NCBI RefSeq assembly: GCF_000829515.1
Contig: NZ_JXRR01000015.1
Coordinates: 124,001-188,000 of the forward strand
Length of the DNA stretch: 64,000 nt
Direction of reading: 5' to 3'
DNA from: Jeotgalibacillus campisalis
Lineage (GTDB): Bacteria; Bacillota; Bacilli; Bacillales; Jeotgalibacillaceae
Within the stretch, counting starts at the first letter, position 1. Each line of letters starts with the position of its first letter. Position numbers and translations under genes: made by a program. The notes beneath the pieces were generated by a model. That model saw only the letters and a program-made list of their open reading frames with translations, had not been told where the DNA came from and made no database searches. This document shows positions 9,780-19,849 of this stretch, in pieces.

Positions 9780-11930
9780 CTACAGTAAGTTGTTTTTTAC
9801 TAGCACCATTTTGATTTGAAAATAACTCACATTATCCCCCAGCTCTTCTTTGATCGGTTTTAGCTTTGGCTCTTCAAGCGTATGATGAATCGTTAAAATA
9901 GATTCCTCCAGCTCAGGAGAAAACCATTTTTCAAAAGGAAGAGAATATCCTGCTTTATAAGATGCGGCTAGATGCTTCTCAATCGTTTGCACCGTCATGG
10001 CTCGTGCATGGGCTATATCTTCAATGGAGCGGCCGTCTTGAAACAGCTGATAGGAAAACAAATAGCTTGGCTGTTCTTCATCTTCAGGCTGAAGACTGGG
10101 TGCTTTCACGGTTTTAAGATCAGGAGCTGTTGTTTTTTGTGCAGATGTTCCATTTTTTTCGACGTATGCCTGAATTAATTCAACGAAAGCCTGTCCAAAT
10201 TCCTTCAGCTTTCGTTCGCCGACTCCTTTAACAGCAAGCAGTTCTTCTTCATTTTTCGGATAATGAGTCGACATTTCCCGTAAGGTAGCATCTGAAAAAA
10301 CCAAATAAGGAGGGATGGACTGATCCTTTGCCAGCTGTGACCGAAGTGTCCGGAGCTCCTCGAACAAACGATCGTCGTAGGAAGTATCCTGATGCTGCAC
10401 CTGGTACGCTGATTTCACCCAGACTTCTTCTTCCCCTTTCAACACGCTGACCGCGCGGCTTCCGAGACGGATAGTGGGAAACTGGCCGCTCTCTAATCCT
10501 AAATAGCCATCAGATATCAGGTATTGGATAAAATCACTAATCTGTTTTTCTGTTTGAGATTTCATCATGCCATAGGTTGAAAGCTTGTTTAACCCGAAAT
10601 CCAGTATTTTTTTGCTTTTTGATCCTTTTAAAACTTTAGCTGTCATTCCAGTCCCGAATCGTTCACCCATCCGCTTGACAGTAGACAAAACAATTTGAAC
10701 GTCCCGGGTGCGGTCGATTTTTTCTCTTTCGTCCCTGCAATTGCTGCAATGCCCGCAGTCTCCTGTCATTTGCGGATCCTCGAAATAATCAAGAATAAAG
10801 CGGGGGAGGCAGCTGTTACTGTGGCAGTAATTCACCATTTGCTGAAGCTTGCCGTATTCACCTGCTTTTTTCTCTTCATTTGCAACAGACTGTTCAATCA
10901 GAAATTTTTGCAGCATGACATCCTGAGGACTATAGAGTAAAAAGCAATCACTCGGCTCCCCGTCACGTCCTGCACGTCCTGCTTCCTGATAATACGACTC
11001 CATGTTCATTGGCATTTGATAATGAATCACATACCTCACATTGGATTTATCAATGCCCATCCCAAAGGCATTTGTCGCGATGATGATTTTTTTCTCATCA
11101 TAAATAAACTGCCGCTGGGCTTCATCCCGGACATTTTCAGGCAGTCCTGCGTGATAGCAGGTAACGGAATGCCCTTTAGTGGAAAGCGTTTTAGTCAGCT
11201 GATCGGCCTCTTTTCTTGTAGCGACATAAATGATGCCAGTATCAAGTTCATGCTCTTTTATATAACGTGAAATAAATTTTTGTTTGTCTTCTCCTTTTAA
11301 TACATGAAAGGATAAATTGTCCCGGGCAAAGCCGGTATTAACGATATTGTCCGGTTCAATGGATAACAGCCGCGCGATATCCTGAATGACCGTATCGGTT
11401 GCTGTAGCAGTCAGTGCAGCAAGTACAGGCAGATTAGGCAGCAAAGTCAGCGTGCTGACAATCGATCGGTAGCTCGGTCTGAAATCATGTCCCCATTGAG
11501 AAATACAATGCGCTTCGTCAAAAGCAATTAAAGATAGCTTAATAGAAGAAATGGTTTGAAAAAAAGCACCGCTGTCAAAGCGCTCCGGCGCGACGTAGAC
11601 GAACTTATAGCGGCCTTGTCGTATGTCCTGCAACCGCTTGGACACTTCTCCTGAAGTAAGGGAACTATTTATATAAGTAGCTGAAATGCCATTGGCAGTC
11701 AGCGCATCCACCTGATCGCGCATGAGTGAAATAAGCGGAGAAATAATAAGTGCAGTCCCATCAGAAATAATACCAGGAATCTGATAGCACAGAGATTTCC
11801 CGCCTCCAGTCGGCATAATTCCGAGGGAGTGGTCCCCATTTAAAATCGATTCGATTACTCGATCCTGACCTGGTCGGAAAGTAGAGTAGCCAAAATAAGT
11901 TTGCAATGCTTTTTCTGCTTGCAGGATCAT
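9780..11930 (-). CDS. recQ: ATP-dependent DNA helicase RecQ
   Basis: A superfamily 2 3'-5' DNA helicase for repair and recombination-fork processing. The 716-residue protein has Walker [11 protein letters not shown], the DEAH box in [10 protein letters not shown], motif [12 protein letters not shown], a zinc-binding region with four cysteines (CLPR...CGHCSNC), an RQC winged helix, an HRDC domain around residues 515-590, and a C-terminal helix-turn-helix-like extension. The full domain set matches long RecQ forms. An ATG start follows an AGGATGATTAG stretch. Monocistronic or with the downstream TspO-family gene. Confidence 0.95.
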   Translation of the reverse strand: MILQAEKALQTYFGYSTFRPGQDRVIESILNGDHSLGIMPTGGGKSLCYQIPGIISDGTALIISPLISLMRDQVDALTANGISATYINSSLTSGEVSKRLQDIRQGRYKFVYVAPERFDSGAFFQTISSIKLSLIAFDEAHCISQWGHDFRPSYRSIVSTLTLLPNLPVLAALTATATDTVIQDIARLLSIEPDNIVNTGFARDNLSFHVLKGEDKQKFISRYIKEHELDTGIIYVATRKEADQLTKTLSTKGHSVTCYHAGLPENVRDEAQRQFIYDEKKIIIATNAFGMGIDKSNVRYVIHYQMPMNMESYYQEAGRAGRDGEPSDCFLLYSPQDVMLQKFLIEQSVANEEKKAGEYGKLQQMVNYCHSNSCLPRFILDYFEDPQMTGDCGHCSNCRDEREKIDRTRDVQIVLSTVKRMGERFGTGMTAKVLKGSKSKKILDFGLNKLSTYGMMKSQTEKQISDFIQYLISDGYLGLESGQFPTIRLGSRAVSVLKGEEEVWVKSAYQVQHQDTSYDDRLFEELRTLRSQLAKDQSIPPYLVFSDATLREMSTHYPKNEEELLAVKGVGERKLKEFGQAFVELIQAYVEKNGTSAQKTTAPDLKTVKAPSLQPEDEEQPSYLFSYQLFQDGRSIEDIAHARAMTVQTIEKHLAASYKAGYSLPFEKWFSPELEESILTIHHTLEEPKLKPIKEELGDNVSYFQIKMVLVKNNLL

Positions 11931-12052
11931 CTAATCATCCTTTCGTTCAACTTCAATTCTATTAGTTTATCATATGAAATGGCCGTTGTGGATAAAGAAG
12001 AAAGGGAGTTTTAAGAGTGGAAATGTCTACATGATTTTGAGGGTTAAGACTG

Positions 12053-12081
12053 TTTCGTGATTCGAAAGATTATGCTATAGT
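12053..12081 (+). promoter_or_regulatory. Probable extended -10 promoter of pepF
   Basis: TATAGT (12076-12081) is preceded by TG plus one base (TGC), an extended -10. The -35 match is weak. About 130 bases of leader follow, in which I see no recognised element. Confidence 0.45.
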
Positions 12082-12209
12082 AGAAAATGTGAGTAATCAG
12101 AAAATTTTAAAATTACTGGCACTGCTAAACTAGTTGTTTGTATGTGTTGTAAGCGGACGGGTTTCACAGTCTTATCAAAAGCTAATTATAAATAGGGAGG
12201 AATCGTTAC

Positions 12210-14003
12210 ATGAGTCGTTCAACTTATCCCCAGCGATGGGATCTTGAGGTTTTTTTTGAGGGAGGCAGCGAGTCACCTGCTTTAAAAAGACATCTTGAAG
12301 AATACAAGCAAAAGACAGAAGCTTTTGCAAAAAACGTACATAATTTCACTGGTTCTCAACAGAATTTGGACCACAAGCAAGTAAAAGCATTAATTAAAGA
12401 AGCAAAAGAGACAATGATGGGCATCCGTCAGGCAGGGGCTTTTGCCAGCTGCCTTGAAGCGCAGGACACAAAAGATGCGGGAGCGAATGTTCTAAGAGGA
12501 AAAATCACAGGAATGGGTGCAGCTTTTGGTTCCGCATTCACAGCCTTTCAGCAAAAATTATCTGCTGCAGATGAAAAAGCATGGAGCGGACTGATCGAGG
12601 ATGAGGACTTGAAGCCGTTAACATTTGTGTTAAACGAGTGGAGAGAAAAATCAAAAGATCGGCTTTCTGAAAAAGAAGAAGCACTTATTCAGTCTCTGGG
12701 GGTAGATGGATACCATGCATGGGGGCAAATGTACAATGCTATTATCTCCTCGATGAGTATTAGAGTGCAAGTAGATGGAGAAGAAAAAACCCTTTCTGTG
12801 GGCCAGGCAAACAATTTAACTTCTCACAAGGATGCAGCGGTACGTGAAGAAGTTCACCAAAAGCTTGAATCAGCGTGGAAGGAAAATGAAAGCCTGTTTT
12901 CAGAAACACTGAATCATCTTGGCGGTTTCCGTTTAACGACGTATCAAAAACGCGGCTGGGACAATGTGTTAAAAGAACCGCTTGATCTGAACCGCATGAA
13001 ACAGGAAACACTGGATGCGATGTGGGGAGCAATAACGAAAAATAAACAGCCGTTTGTTGATTTTCTGCAGCGTAAAGCAGAGCTTTTAGGTTTGGAAAAA
13101 ATGACCTGGGCTCATCTTGGCGCACCAATCTCTTCAGATTCAAAAGAACTGTCATACGATGATGGAGCCCGTTTTATTTTAAAGCACTTTGAAAAATTTG
13201 GTCCGCAGATGACGGAGTTTGCGCAAAAGGCATTTGAGGAGGGATGGATTGAGGCAGAAGACCGTTCTGATAAACGTCCTGGAGGCTTTTGCACAAGCTT
13301 TCCTCTTAAGGAACAGTCTCGTATTTTTATGACCTACAGCGGGTCGATGTCGAATGTGGCTACACTTGCCCACGAGCTTGGCCACGCTTTTCATACATAC
13401 GCACTCCGTCCAATGGATCAGTTAAATCGCCTGTATGCGATGAACGTTGCAGAAACCGCCTCCACCTTCGCCGAAATGATTGTATCGGATGCTGCTGTCA
13501 AAGAAGCCTCAAGCGATGAAGAAAAGCTGTCGCTGCTTGAGGATAAGGTTTCAAGAAGCATCGCGTTCTTTATGAACATTCACTCGCGTTTCTTATTTGA
13601 AACACGTTTCTATGAAGAAAGAAAAACAGGTCCGGTTCCGACCAGCCGTCTGAACGAATTGATGGCAGAGGCCCAGCAGGAAGCCTATGCAGGAGCAGTT
13701 GAAGATACTAATCCGCATTTTTGGGCGTCAAAAATGCATTTTCATATTACAGGTGTGCCTTTTTATAACTTCCCTTATACCTTTGGCTATCTATTCTCTT
13801 TAAGCATTTATGCAAGAGCGCTCGAAGAAGGAACAGATTATGAAGAAAAATATATGGCACTATTGAGGGACACGGCCGTCATGAGTACCGAAGACCTTGC
13901 AATGAAACACTTAAACGAAGATATCACAAAAGAAGCATTCTGGGAAAAAGGCATTGCTCTTTGCGTACGAGATGCAAAGGAATTCATTAAACGATCTAAA
14001 TAA
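12210..14003 (+). CDS. pepF: M3-family oligoendopeptidase F
   Basis: A cytoplasmic zinc metallopeptidase that cuts short peptides. At 597 residues it has the usual length. The zinc motif HELGHAFH is followed by an ETASTFAE segment supplying the third ligand. The N-terminal PepF domain occupies about residues 110-180. The ATG at 12210 has a GGGAGGAATC site. It is a single gene closed by a strong terminator. The family also takes part in processing of signalling peptides in Bacillus, which cannot be judged here. Confidence 0.93.
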   Translation: MSRSTYPQRWDLEVFFEGGSESPALKRHLEEYKQKTEAFAKNVHNFTGSQQNLDHKQVKALIKEAKETMMGIRQAGAFASCLEAQDTKDAGANVLRGKITGMGAAFGSAFTAFQQKLSAADEKAWSGLIEDEDLKPLTFVLNEWREKSKDRLSEKEEALIQSLGVDGYHAWGQMYNAIISSMSIRVQVDGEEKTLSVGQANNLTSHKDAAVREEVHQKLESAWKENESLFSETLNHLGGFRLTTYQKRGWDNVLKEPLDLNRMKQETLDAMWGAITKNKQPFVDFLQRKAELLGLEKMTWAHLGAPISSDSKELSYDDGARFILKHFEKFGPQMTEFAQKAFEEGWIEAEDRSDKRPGGFCTSFPLKEQSRIFMTYSGSMSNVATLAHELGHAFHTYALRPMDQLNRLYAMNVAETASTFAEMIVSDAAVKEASSDEEKLSLLEDKVSRSIAFFMNIHSRFLFETRFYEERKTGPVPTSRLNELMAEAQQEAYAGAVEDTNPHFWASKMHFHITGVPFYNFPYTFGYLFSLSIYARALEEGTDYEEKYMALLRDTAVMSTEDLAMKHLNEDITKEAFWEKGIALCVRDAKEFIKRSK

Positions 14004-14014
14004 CTGAACCATCC

Positions 14015-14051
14015 CGTTCGCAGGTGAAGACACTCTGCGAACGGTTTTTTA
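14015..14051 (+). terminator. Terminator of pepF
   Basis: CCGTTCGCAG pairs with CTGCGAACGG and is followed by six Ts. Confidence 0.9.
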
Positions 14052-14165
14052 ATGCTTAGCCTATAAAAGGAGTTTAAACCCAGTTCAAAATCCATTCGAT
14101 TTTTTTGATGTTTGGGTTTACACTTGTACTAGTGAAAAAGTTTGAACGTATTGGAGAGTGTGCAG

Positions 14166-14711
14166 ATGATCTTGTTGAAAAGTGAGCGGCTGTATTTTCG
14201 CCCTTTAGGGGTAGAGGATGTTGATCTATTTGTTCAGTTGCTGCGGCGCAACCGGGATTTTTGGACGGTTCATGAACCAAGGCACCCTGAATCATTTTAC
14301 ACACGTGAAGTTCAGCTCGAAAAACTGGCGGAAGCGCAGGCGCAATTAAAGCTTGGAAAAGAATACAGCTGGGGGATCTTTCTATCGGATTCGAACGAAT
14401 TAATAGGCAGCATATCCATTTATTCGATTCGCAGGCTGCCCTTTTCTTCTGCTTACATAGGCTATTCACTGGATTATTCCAAGACCATGCAGGGTTTTGG
14501 GACAGAAGCTGTAACCGCAGCTTTGCGATTTGCTTTTCGTGATTTTGGACTGCACCGGATGGAAGCACTTGTTTCGCCGAGGAACTTGGCTTCTATAAAG
14601 GTGCTTGAAAAGGTGGGGATGCAGCAGGAAGGAAGGCTGCGGCAAAATCTTTTTATTAATGGTGTATGGGAGGATCACTTCTTATACAGCATGATTGAAG
14701 ATGATTTTTGA
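14166..14711 (+). CDS. GNAT-family N-acetyltransferase (RimJ/RimL type)
   Basis: The 181-residue protein shows the RimJ/RimL pattern: N-terminal SERLYFRPLG, the acetyl-CoA-binding GYSLDYSKTMQGFGTEAV region where the family has GY-(10)-Q-G-G/Y-T-E-A, a FRDFGLHRMEA strand and VLEKVGMQQEGRLR. Proteins of this kind acetylate ribosomal protein N-termini or small amines; the substrate is not evident. I chose the ATG at 14166, which has GGAGAGTG at good spacing, over a TTG at 14142. The gene is flanked by terminators, so it is monocistronic. Confidence 0.88.
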   Translation: MILLKSERLYFRPLGVEDVDLFVQLLRRNRDFWTVHEPRHPESFYTREVQLEKLAEAQAQLKLGKEYSWGIFLSDSNELIGSISIYSIRRLPFSSAYIGYSLDYSKTMQGFGTEAVTAALRFAFRDFGLHRMEALVSPRNLASIKVLEKVGMQQEGRLRQNLFINGVWEDHFLYSMIEDDF

Positions 14712-14789
14712 AAGGGCAAGGCCCCCTGGGAAAAATATTTTGTCCAAACATTGGGCATGATGCGGCGATGGATGAGCTGAGTGTAAGTA

Positions 14790-14836
14790 AAAGATGAATC
14801 AGGAGCGATTTTAATTGCTCTTGATTCATCTTTTTT
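14790..14836 (+). terminator. Terminator of the acetyltransferase gene
   Basis: AAAAGATGAATCAGGAGC pairs with GCTCTTGATTCATCTTTT and is followed by Ts. Confidence 0.85.
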
Positions 14837-14854
14837 GTGTTGTTTAATTTGTTG

Positions 14855-14872
14855 ACCTGCCCGCATGCAGGT
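14855..14872 (+). promoter_or_regulatory. Inverted repeat upstream of the lia operon
   Basis: ACCTGC-CCGCAT-GCAGGT has perfect 6-base arms and lies about 100 bases before the first gene. It could be an operator, for instance for LiaR. I cannot match it to a remembered LiaR consensus, so this is a candidate only. Confidence 0.35.
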
Positions 14873-14970
14873 ACGCCTCAGGTCCTAGATGAAAATCGAG
14901 CGTGAGAGCGTGTTGTGAAAAGAGGAGGCACGGTAAGATTAGAGCATGATAAGAAAAGGAGGAACAACAC

Positions 14971-15315
14971 ATGAATAAATTTTGGTTATTTGTGATTGGA
15001 GCTGCAGCAGTCCTTGTCGCTCTGTCTAACCTGGGCTCGCTAATTGGTCTTGCGATCAGTGCAGCGATCCTGTATTACACTGTTAAGTGGTTTATGAAAA
15101 CCGATTCACTTTTTAAAAAGATGATCTGGGGATCAATTGCTGCAGTCGCAGGTATAACAGCCGTTGCGAATGTACCGGCAATATTGGGTCTTGTTGCATT
15201 GTATGTTGTGTATGTGATTTATAAAAAATGGAATGAGGCACCAAGTGAAAAACATTCAAAAGATCCTTTTGCAAGCTTTGAAAAGCAATGGCAAGAGCTG
15301 AAAAACAAATCGTAA
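14971..15315 (+). CDS. Small membrane protein, LiaI-like (lmo0954 family)
   Basis: First gene of the envelope-stress operon. Its 114 residues contain three or four hydrophobic segments (about 4-18, 22-42, 50-72 and 72-84) followed by a charged tail with KDPFASFEKQWQE. By position it corresponds to LiaI, the membrane anchor for LiaH in B. subtilis. By sequence it looks closer to the lmo0954-type membrane proteins that precede PspA genes in other Firmicutes. GGAGGAACAACAC before the ATG is a strong site, and 15 bases separate it from liaH. Confidence 0.75.
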   Translation: MNKFWLFVIGAAAVLVALSNLGSLIGLAISAAILYYTVKWFMKTDSLFKKMIWGSIAAVAGITAVANVPAILGLVALYVVYVIYKKWNEAPSEKHSKDPFASFEKQWQELKNKS

Positions 15316-15330
15316 AAAGGAGAGGTTAAT

Positions 15331-15981
15331 ATGACAAACGTTTTAACAAGAGTGGCAGAAGCCATTAAAGCAGATTTTATGGAAGTAAACAGTGGAAGAT
15401 CAAAAAACGATCCGGTTCAAACGCTCAACCGCTACTTGCGAGAATGCGAAATGGAAGTGGATAAAGTAGAGAAGATTTTAGATCGGCAGAAAATACTAAA
15501 AAAGGAATTTACAAAGGAACTTGAAGAAGCTGCTTCGATGGCAGCTAAACGAGAAGAACAAATCAAAATTGCAGAAGAGGCGGGAGAAGGAGAACTGGCA
15601 AAAGCAGCGCTTCGTGAACTTACGTATTATCAGGGGAGAAAAGAACGACTGCAGGTTTCTGTTCACGAAACGACCAATCAGCTGCACCGCTTAGAAGAAA
15701 TGCATACAAACATGAAACATAAGCTGAAAGACATGTATATCAAGCGGCTTGAGGTTATGGGTCGTGAAAATATAGCGCAGGCAAGCCAAAAAGCAGAGCA
15801 TCTATTCACGAACGATTCAGACCAGACAGAAGAGGAGTTAAGATTTAAAAAAATTGAGAACTATCTTCGTCAGCTTGAAACAGGTGAAAAGGCTAAAGAA
15901 GAACAGTCCATTGATCAGCAAATAGCACAGCTGCAACAAAGGATGAAAGAAGAAACAGGCCGCTCACAGGAACTAACCTAG
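15331..15981 (+). CDS. liaH: PspA/IM30-family phage-shock protein LiaH
   Basis: A peripheral membrane protein that forms large oligomers and protects the envelope when cell-wall antibiotics act. All 216 residues are predicted helical and coiled-coil, rich in Glu, Lys and Gln. The N-terminus MTNVLTRVAEAIKADF and the DPVQTLNRYLRECE segment are PspA/LiaH hallmarks. It lies 15 bases after the LiaI-like gene with an AAGGAGAGG site. A hairpin downstream may separate high expression of the first two genes from the regulatory genes. Confidence 0.92.
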   Translation: MTNVLTRVAEAIKADFMEVNSGRSKNDPVQTLNRYLRECEMEVDKVEKILDRQKILKKEFTKELEEAASMAAKREEQIKIAEEAGEGELAKAALRELTYYQGRKERLQVSVHETTNQLHRLEEMHTNMKHKLKDMYIKRLEVMGRENIAQASQKAEHLFTNDSDQTEEELRFKKIENYLRQLETGEKAKEEQSIDQQIAQLQQRMKEETGRSQELT

Positions 15982-15989
15982 ATGGCAGG

Positions 15990-16016
15990 ATTCGGGAGTG
16001 TGCTCTCCCGAATTTC
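15990..16016 (+). terminator. Hairpin between liaH and liaF
   Basis: ATTCGGGAG pairs with CTCCCGAAT followed by TTCTTT. It is likely a partial terminator, lowering read-through into liaFSR. Confidence 0.65.
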
Positions 16017-16154
16017 TTTCATTTGATGTAGTGCTAGTCCGCATAGAACGGTACAATAGAAAAGGTGAAAACATCAACAGCACGTCAGAGTGGATCTGAT
16101 GGCTGTTCATGTTTTTATTCGTGACATAGGCATGGATGAAAGGGGGAGAGCAGA

Positions 16155-16892
16155 ATGTTATCAAAATTTAAAACAGACCTGATTGCCAATTGGGTGCTGC
16201 TTGTGCTTGGACTGGTCCTAATTGAAATCTTATTCTTCAGCAGCGGCACGCTGTTTTCTCTCTTTTTTGCAGCTGTTCTTCTGTATCTGGGTAGAAAAAA
16301 ATTCACCCGGTTTTTAGGGAAAATTATTTTTGGACTCGGTATGCTTACGCTGGTTTTGACGGTTCTTTCGATGTTCACATTGAAACTTCTCGTGCTTGCG
16401 GGAATTGTTTACTGGGTGAGCCATTATTTTAAAACGCAAAAAGATCCAGAGGTCATCAAACCAGAGGTGGATTTTCCGCAGGATACTGCCATCTCTGAAG
16501 CGCTGAAGTTTAAACGCGCTCAGTTGTTAAACAATAAATGGGTGGGACATCAACATACTCCTGAGCATACCTATGAGTGGGAGGACATCCAGCTTCAAAA
16601 TGGAATTGGAGATGTCGTGATCGATTTAAGCAATACGGTTCTTCCGGCAGGAGAGTCGGTTATCTCCATTCGAAGCTGCGTTGGGAAGCTGACCATTCTC
16701 ATTCCTTATGAACTGGATGCAGCCATTCGCCATTCCACACTAATCGGGACAGCATCCGTCTTTCAATTTCAGACAACCCGACTATGGAACGAGAGTGTAT
16801 CGTTTACATCTGAATCGTATCAGTCATCGCCTCAGAAGATCAAAATCCTCACCTCAACATGGATGGGAGATCTTGAGGTGAAGCGTGTATGA
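16155..16892 (+). CDS. liaF: Membrane inhibitor of the LiaRS system, LiaF
   Basis: The 245-residue protein has four hydrophobic segments in residues 10-95 and a C-terminal soluble domain (about 135-245) with the cell-wall-active antibiotics response signature: WEDIQLQNGIGDVVIDLSNT and SIRSCVGKLTILIPYELD. In B. subtilis LiaF keeps the kinase LiaS off until envelope damage occurs. The ATG at 16155 follows GGGGGAGAG. Its stop overlaps the liaS start by four bases (ATGA), implying translational coupling. Confidence 0.93.
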   Translation: MLSKFKTDLIANWVLLVLGLVLIEILFFSSGTLFSLFFAAVLLYLGRKKFTRFLGKIIFGLGMLTLVLTVLSMFTLKLLVLAGIVYWVSHYFKTQKDPEVIKPEVDFPQDTAISEALKFKRAQLLNNKWVGHQHTPEHTYEWEDIQLQNGIGDVVIDLSNTVLPAGESVISIRSCVGKLTILIPYELDAAIRHSTLIGTASVFQFQTTRLWNESVSFTSESYQSSPQKIKILTSTWMGDLEVKRV

Positions 16893-17932
16893 CGATTTTT
16901 ATGAAACTTGTACTTCAGGCACTTGGTCTGGCATTTTCAGCGGTCATCGCATCATTGGGTGTTTATTTGCTGCTTTTTCCCCCGCAAAACTGGACGATTT
17001 TCTGGTCAACACGGCTGCTTGATATTCCACTCGTATTCTTTTTGTTTATGGCAACATGTATTTTAGCGGGACTCTGGGCGCTTGGTCAGAGCATGGGGCT
17101 AAGGCAGCAAATACGATACATTGCCCAGCAGCTTGAAGATACGAAACTTGGGAGGTCAACATTGGCCGGAAAATCACCTCAAACCATTGAATTTGCCTCG
17201 CTGTCAAAAGAAGCAAGCAGCGTTCAGGAATTAATTCATGACCAGGCACGTACAGCACAAAAACTTGCAAGTGAACGGGTAGAAAGCCAGGAGAAAATCA
17301 TTCAGGAAATGGTCTCCCAAGAACGGAACCGGCTGGCAAGAGAGCTGCATGATTCTGTGAGCCAGCAGCTTTTTGCCGCTTCCATGCTGATGTCAGCCAT
17401 CAATGAAACAAGGGCTGATTCTTCTGAAGGAGAAACGAGACAGCTTAAAATGGTTGAAGAAATGATTCATCAATCTCAGCTTGAAATGAGAGCGCTACTT
17501 TTGCATTTAAGGCCGGCTGCGCTAAAAGGAAAAACACTTAAAGAAGGATTAGATGAATTACTGCTTGAACTTAAGCAGAAGGTGCCTCTTTCTATTGAAT
17601 GGAAATCAGAAGAAATGAAAATAGAAAAGGGGATTGAAGACCATCTTTTTCGGATTCTGCAGGAATCGGTTTCCAATACGCTTCGCCATGCTAAGGCACA
17701 TTCGCTTCAGGTCCTTTGCATCAAAAGGGATGGATATGTGATTTTGCGTGTGACTGATGACGGTATAGGCTTTGATGTGACGACTGAACGCGCAGGTTCA
17801 TATGGCTTAATGAATATGAAAGAGCGTGCAGGAGAAATTGGCGGAACGCTTAAGATCGTGTCGCTGCCTGGAAAAGGAACACGTTTGGAAGTCAGAGTAC
17901 GGTTTGAAGAAAGGAAGGAGGAACAGTCGTGA
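16889..17932 (+). CDS. liaS: Sensor histidine kinase LiaS
   Basis: A 347-residue NarL-class (HisKA_3) kinase. Two membrane helices (about 8-30 and 46-66) enclose a very short extracellular loop, typical of intramembrane-sensing kinases. The phospho-acceptor is H154 in [13 protein letters not shown], and the ATPase domain has [19 protein letters not shown] and [12 protein letters not shown]. It phosphorylates LiaR in the next gene. The gene overlaps both neighbours by four bases. Confidence 0.94.
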   Translation: MTIFMKLVLQALGLAFSAVIASLGVYLLLFPPQNWTIFWSTRLLDIPLVFFLFMATCILAGLWALGQSMGLRQQIRYIAQQLEDTKLGRSTLAGKSPQTIEFASLSKEASSVQELIHDQARTAQKLASERVESQEKIIQEMVSQERNRLARELHDSVSQQLFAASMLMSAINETRADSSEGETRQLKMVEEMIHQSQLEMRALLLHLRPAALKGKTLKEGLDELLLELKQKVPLSIEWKSEEMKIEKGIEDHLFRILQESVSNTLRHAKAHSLQVLCIKRDGYVILRVTDDGIGFDVTTERAGSYGLMNMKERAGEIGGTLKIVSLPGKGTRLEVRVRFEERKEEQS

Positions 17933-18561
17933 TTCGGGTTCTTTTTGTGGACGATCATGAAATGGTACGTATTGGAGTGGGATCTTATCTGTCTGCTCAA
18001 AAAGACTTAGAGGTCATCGGGGAAGCTGATGACGGAGGACCCGCAGTGGAAATGGCTCTTGAACTTAGGCCAGATATCATCTTAATGGATCTTGTGATGA
18101 AAAAAATGGATGGCATCGAAGCCACAAAAAAAATAACAGAAGCATGGCCCGAAGCAAAAATCATTATCGTCACAAGTTTTCTTGATGATGATAAAGTGTA
18201 TCCTGCACTTGAAGCAGGGGCTACAAGCTATATGCTAAAAACATCTAAAGCAAGTGAAATCGCAGATGCAGTAAGAAAGACGTTTTACGGTGAGATGGTT
18301 CTTGAGCCTGAAGTAACCGGTAAAATGATGAAGAAAATGCGGCAGGGAGATAAGCGTCCGCTCCATGAAGACTTAACTACGCGGGAAAAGGAAATTTTAT
18401 TATTGATGACTGAAGGGAAAACGAATCAGGAAATTGCCGATCAATTATTCATTGCATTGAAAACCGTGAAGACGCATGTCAGCAATATTTTAGGTAAATT
18501 AGAAGTGCAGGATCGAACCCAGGCGGTCATTTACGCCTTTAAACATGAACTAGTAAAATAG
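17929..18561 (+). CDS. liaR: Response regulator LiaR (NarL/FixJ family)
   Basis: The 210-residue regulator has a receiver domain with acidic pocket D8-D9 and phospho-acceptor D54 in LMDLVMKK, a T/S and K in the usual places (IVTSF, YMLKTS), and a LuxR-type helix-turn-helix at about 145-205 ([20 protein letters not shown]). It starts with GTG inside the end of liaS and has a strong AAGGAGGAA site. It presumably activates the promoter in front of the LiaI-like gene. Confidence 0.95.
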   Translation: MIRVLFVDDHEMVRIGVGSYLSAQKDLEVIGEADDGGPAVEMALELRPDIILMDLVMKKMDGIEATKKITEAWPEAKIIIVTSFLDDDKVYPALEAGATSYMLKTSKASEIADAVRKTFYGEMVLEPEVTGKMMKKMRQGDKRPLHEDLTTREKEILLLMTEGKTNQEIADQLFIALKTVKTHVSNILGKLEVQDRTQAVIYAFKHELVK

Positions 18562-18638
18562 AAATGTGTTCAAACGCGTTATCAATGTAACATTTGAGGG
18601 AAATACTAGAGTATTACAGGTTGGAAGGAGTAATCATC

Positions 18639-19247
18639 ATGCGTTCACTGCTTCAAGATCAAACACTCGATTGCTGCTGGATCAACGAACCCTCAAATTG
18701 GTCACTTGAAGATCAAGTGCTGAAAATAAAAACAGAAGAAAATACAGATTTCTGGAGAAAAACGTATTATGGGTTTGAACGAATGAACGGGCACGTATAC
18801 TATAAGGATATTGAAGGGGATTTTGAAACGGAAGTAAAGTTAACAATGGAAGACCCATCAAACCGATATGACCAGGCAGGACTATTCATTATGCTCTCAG
18901 AGGACTGCTGGCTGAAAGTGTCGTTGGAATATATGCCGGATGGCACGTGCTATTTAGGCTCGGTCGTTACGAATAACGGCTTTTCAGACTGGTCTTCGAA
19001 AAATTTCCCTCGTAAAGAATCATGTAAGCCCTTGTCTTTTAAAATTAAACGGACCAGCGGCACTTATCAAATATGGGTGAAAACGGTTCTTCATGAAAAC
19101 GGATATGAGCAAATGCGTATAGCAAGGCTGCATGAAGATAATCACAGCCAGCCGATTAAAGTCGGGCTTTATGCGTGCAGTCCATCTCCTGAAGCATCTT
19201 TTACCACAACCTTTCATACATGGACGGTTCAATTGGAAGTAAAATAA
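18639..19247 (+). CDS. DUF1349 domain protein (concanavalin-like fold)
   Basis: A 202-residue soluble protein. WINEPSNWSLEDQVLKIKTE, the FETEVKLTM strand, YDQAGLFI and LEYMPDGTCYLGSVVTNNGFSDWS follow the DUF1349 pattern, a jelly-roll fold related to the C-terminal domain of some glycosidases. Catalysis has not been shown for stand-alone members, and no signal peptide is present. The ATG at 18639 has a GGAAGGAG site. It lies 77 bases downstream of liaR with no clear terminator between them, so some co-transcription is possible. Confidence 0.78.
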   Translation: MRSLLQDQTLDCCWINEPSNWSLEDQVLKIKTEENTDFWRKTYYGFERMNGHVYYKDIEGDFETEVKLTMEDPSNRYDQAGLFIMLSEDCWLKVSLEYMPDGTCYLGSVVTNNGFSDWSSKNFPRKESCKPLSFKIKRTSGTYQIWVKTVLHENGYEQMRIARLHEDNHSQPIKVGLYACSPSPEASFTTTFHTWTVQLEVK

Positions 19248-19267
19248 ACGCGCAGGGGTTGAACTGA

Positions 19268-19825
19268 TTGAGAAAAAAAGTAAACAAAACCGTCATGCAC
19301 AGCTATCCCGGCATGGTCGCTCTCGTTACAGTGCATTTAAATGGAGAGGATAACATGATGGCAGCGGGATGGCATTCCTATATTTCAATGGATCCTCCCC
19401 TGTATGGTGTAGCGATTGGCCGGGATCGCCATACGTATCATATGCTGAAAGAAGCAGGGGCCTTTGCCGTTCAATTTGTCCCTTTTGAACTGGCTCAGCT
19501 GATCCAGGAGTCCGGCGTGTATTCTGGAAGTGAAAAAAATAAGCTTGCGCATATCGGTTTTGAACGTGGAGAAACGACGAGTGCGCCTATTTTAAATGAA
19601 GCCTACGTAGCCTATGAACTAACCACGATTGACCGGCAAACGTACGGGGATCATGATTGGTTTGTTGGGGAAATTAACACTTTTTATAAGGATGAAGAAA
19701 AATTTTCAGACAACGGTTTGCCTGATTTTCAGGCACTCTCTATTCCTCTCTATCTCGGTCGGTCCTCCTATGCAAAGCTCGACAGCGGTTCAATTATCCG
19801 CTCATTTCCTGTTGACCGATCATAA
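19268..19825 (+). CDS. Flavin reductase family protein
   Basis: A 185-residue FMN-binding split-barrel protein of the DIM6/NTAB family. N-terminal PGMVALVTVHLNGEDNMMAAGW gives the flavin phosphate-binding strand, and SMDPPLYGVAIGRDRHTYHML is characteristic. Such proteins reduce flavins with NAD(P)H or bind flavin for partner monooxygenases; none is nearby. It starts with TTG at 19268, 20 bases after the DUF1349 gene, with a weak ribosome binding site (CAGGGG). Confidence 0.85.
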   Translation: MRKKVNKTVMHSYPGMVALVTVHLNGEDNMMAAGWHSYISMDPPLYGVAIGRDRHTYHMLKEAGAFAVQFVPFELAQLIQESGVYSGSEKNKLAHIGFERGETTSAPILNEAYVAYELTTIDRQTYGDHDWFVGEINTFYKDEEKFSDNGLPDFQALSIPLYLGRSSYAKLDSGSIIRSFPVDRS

Positions 19826-19849
19826 TTTTGAAGAGAAAGGAAGATACAT

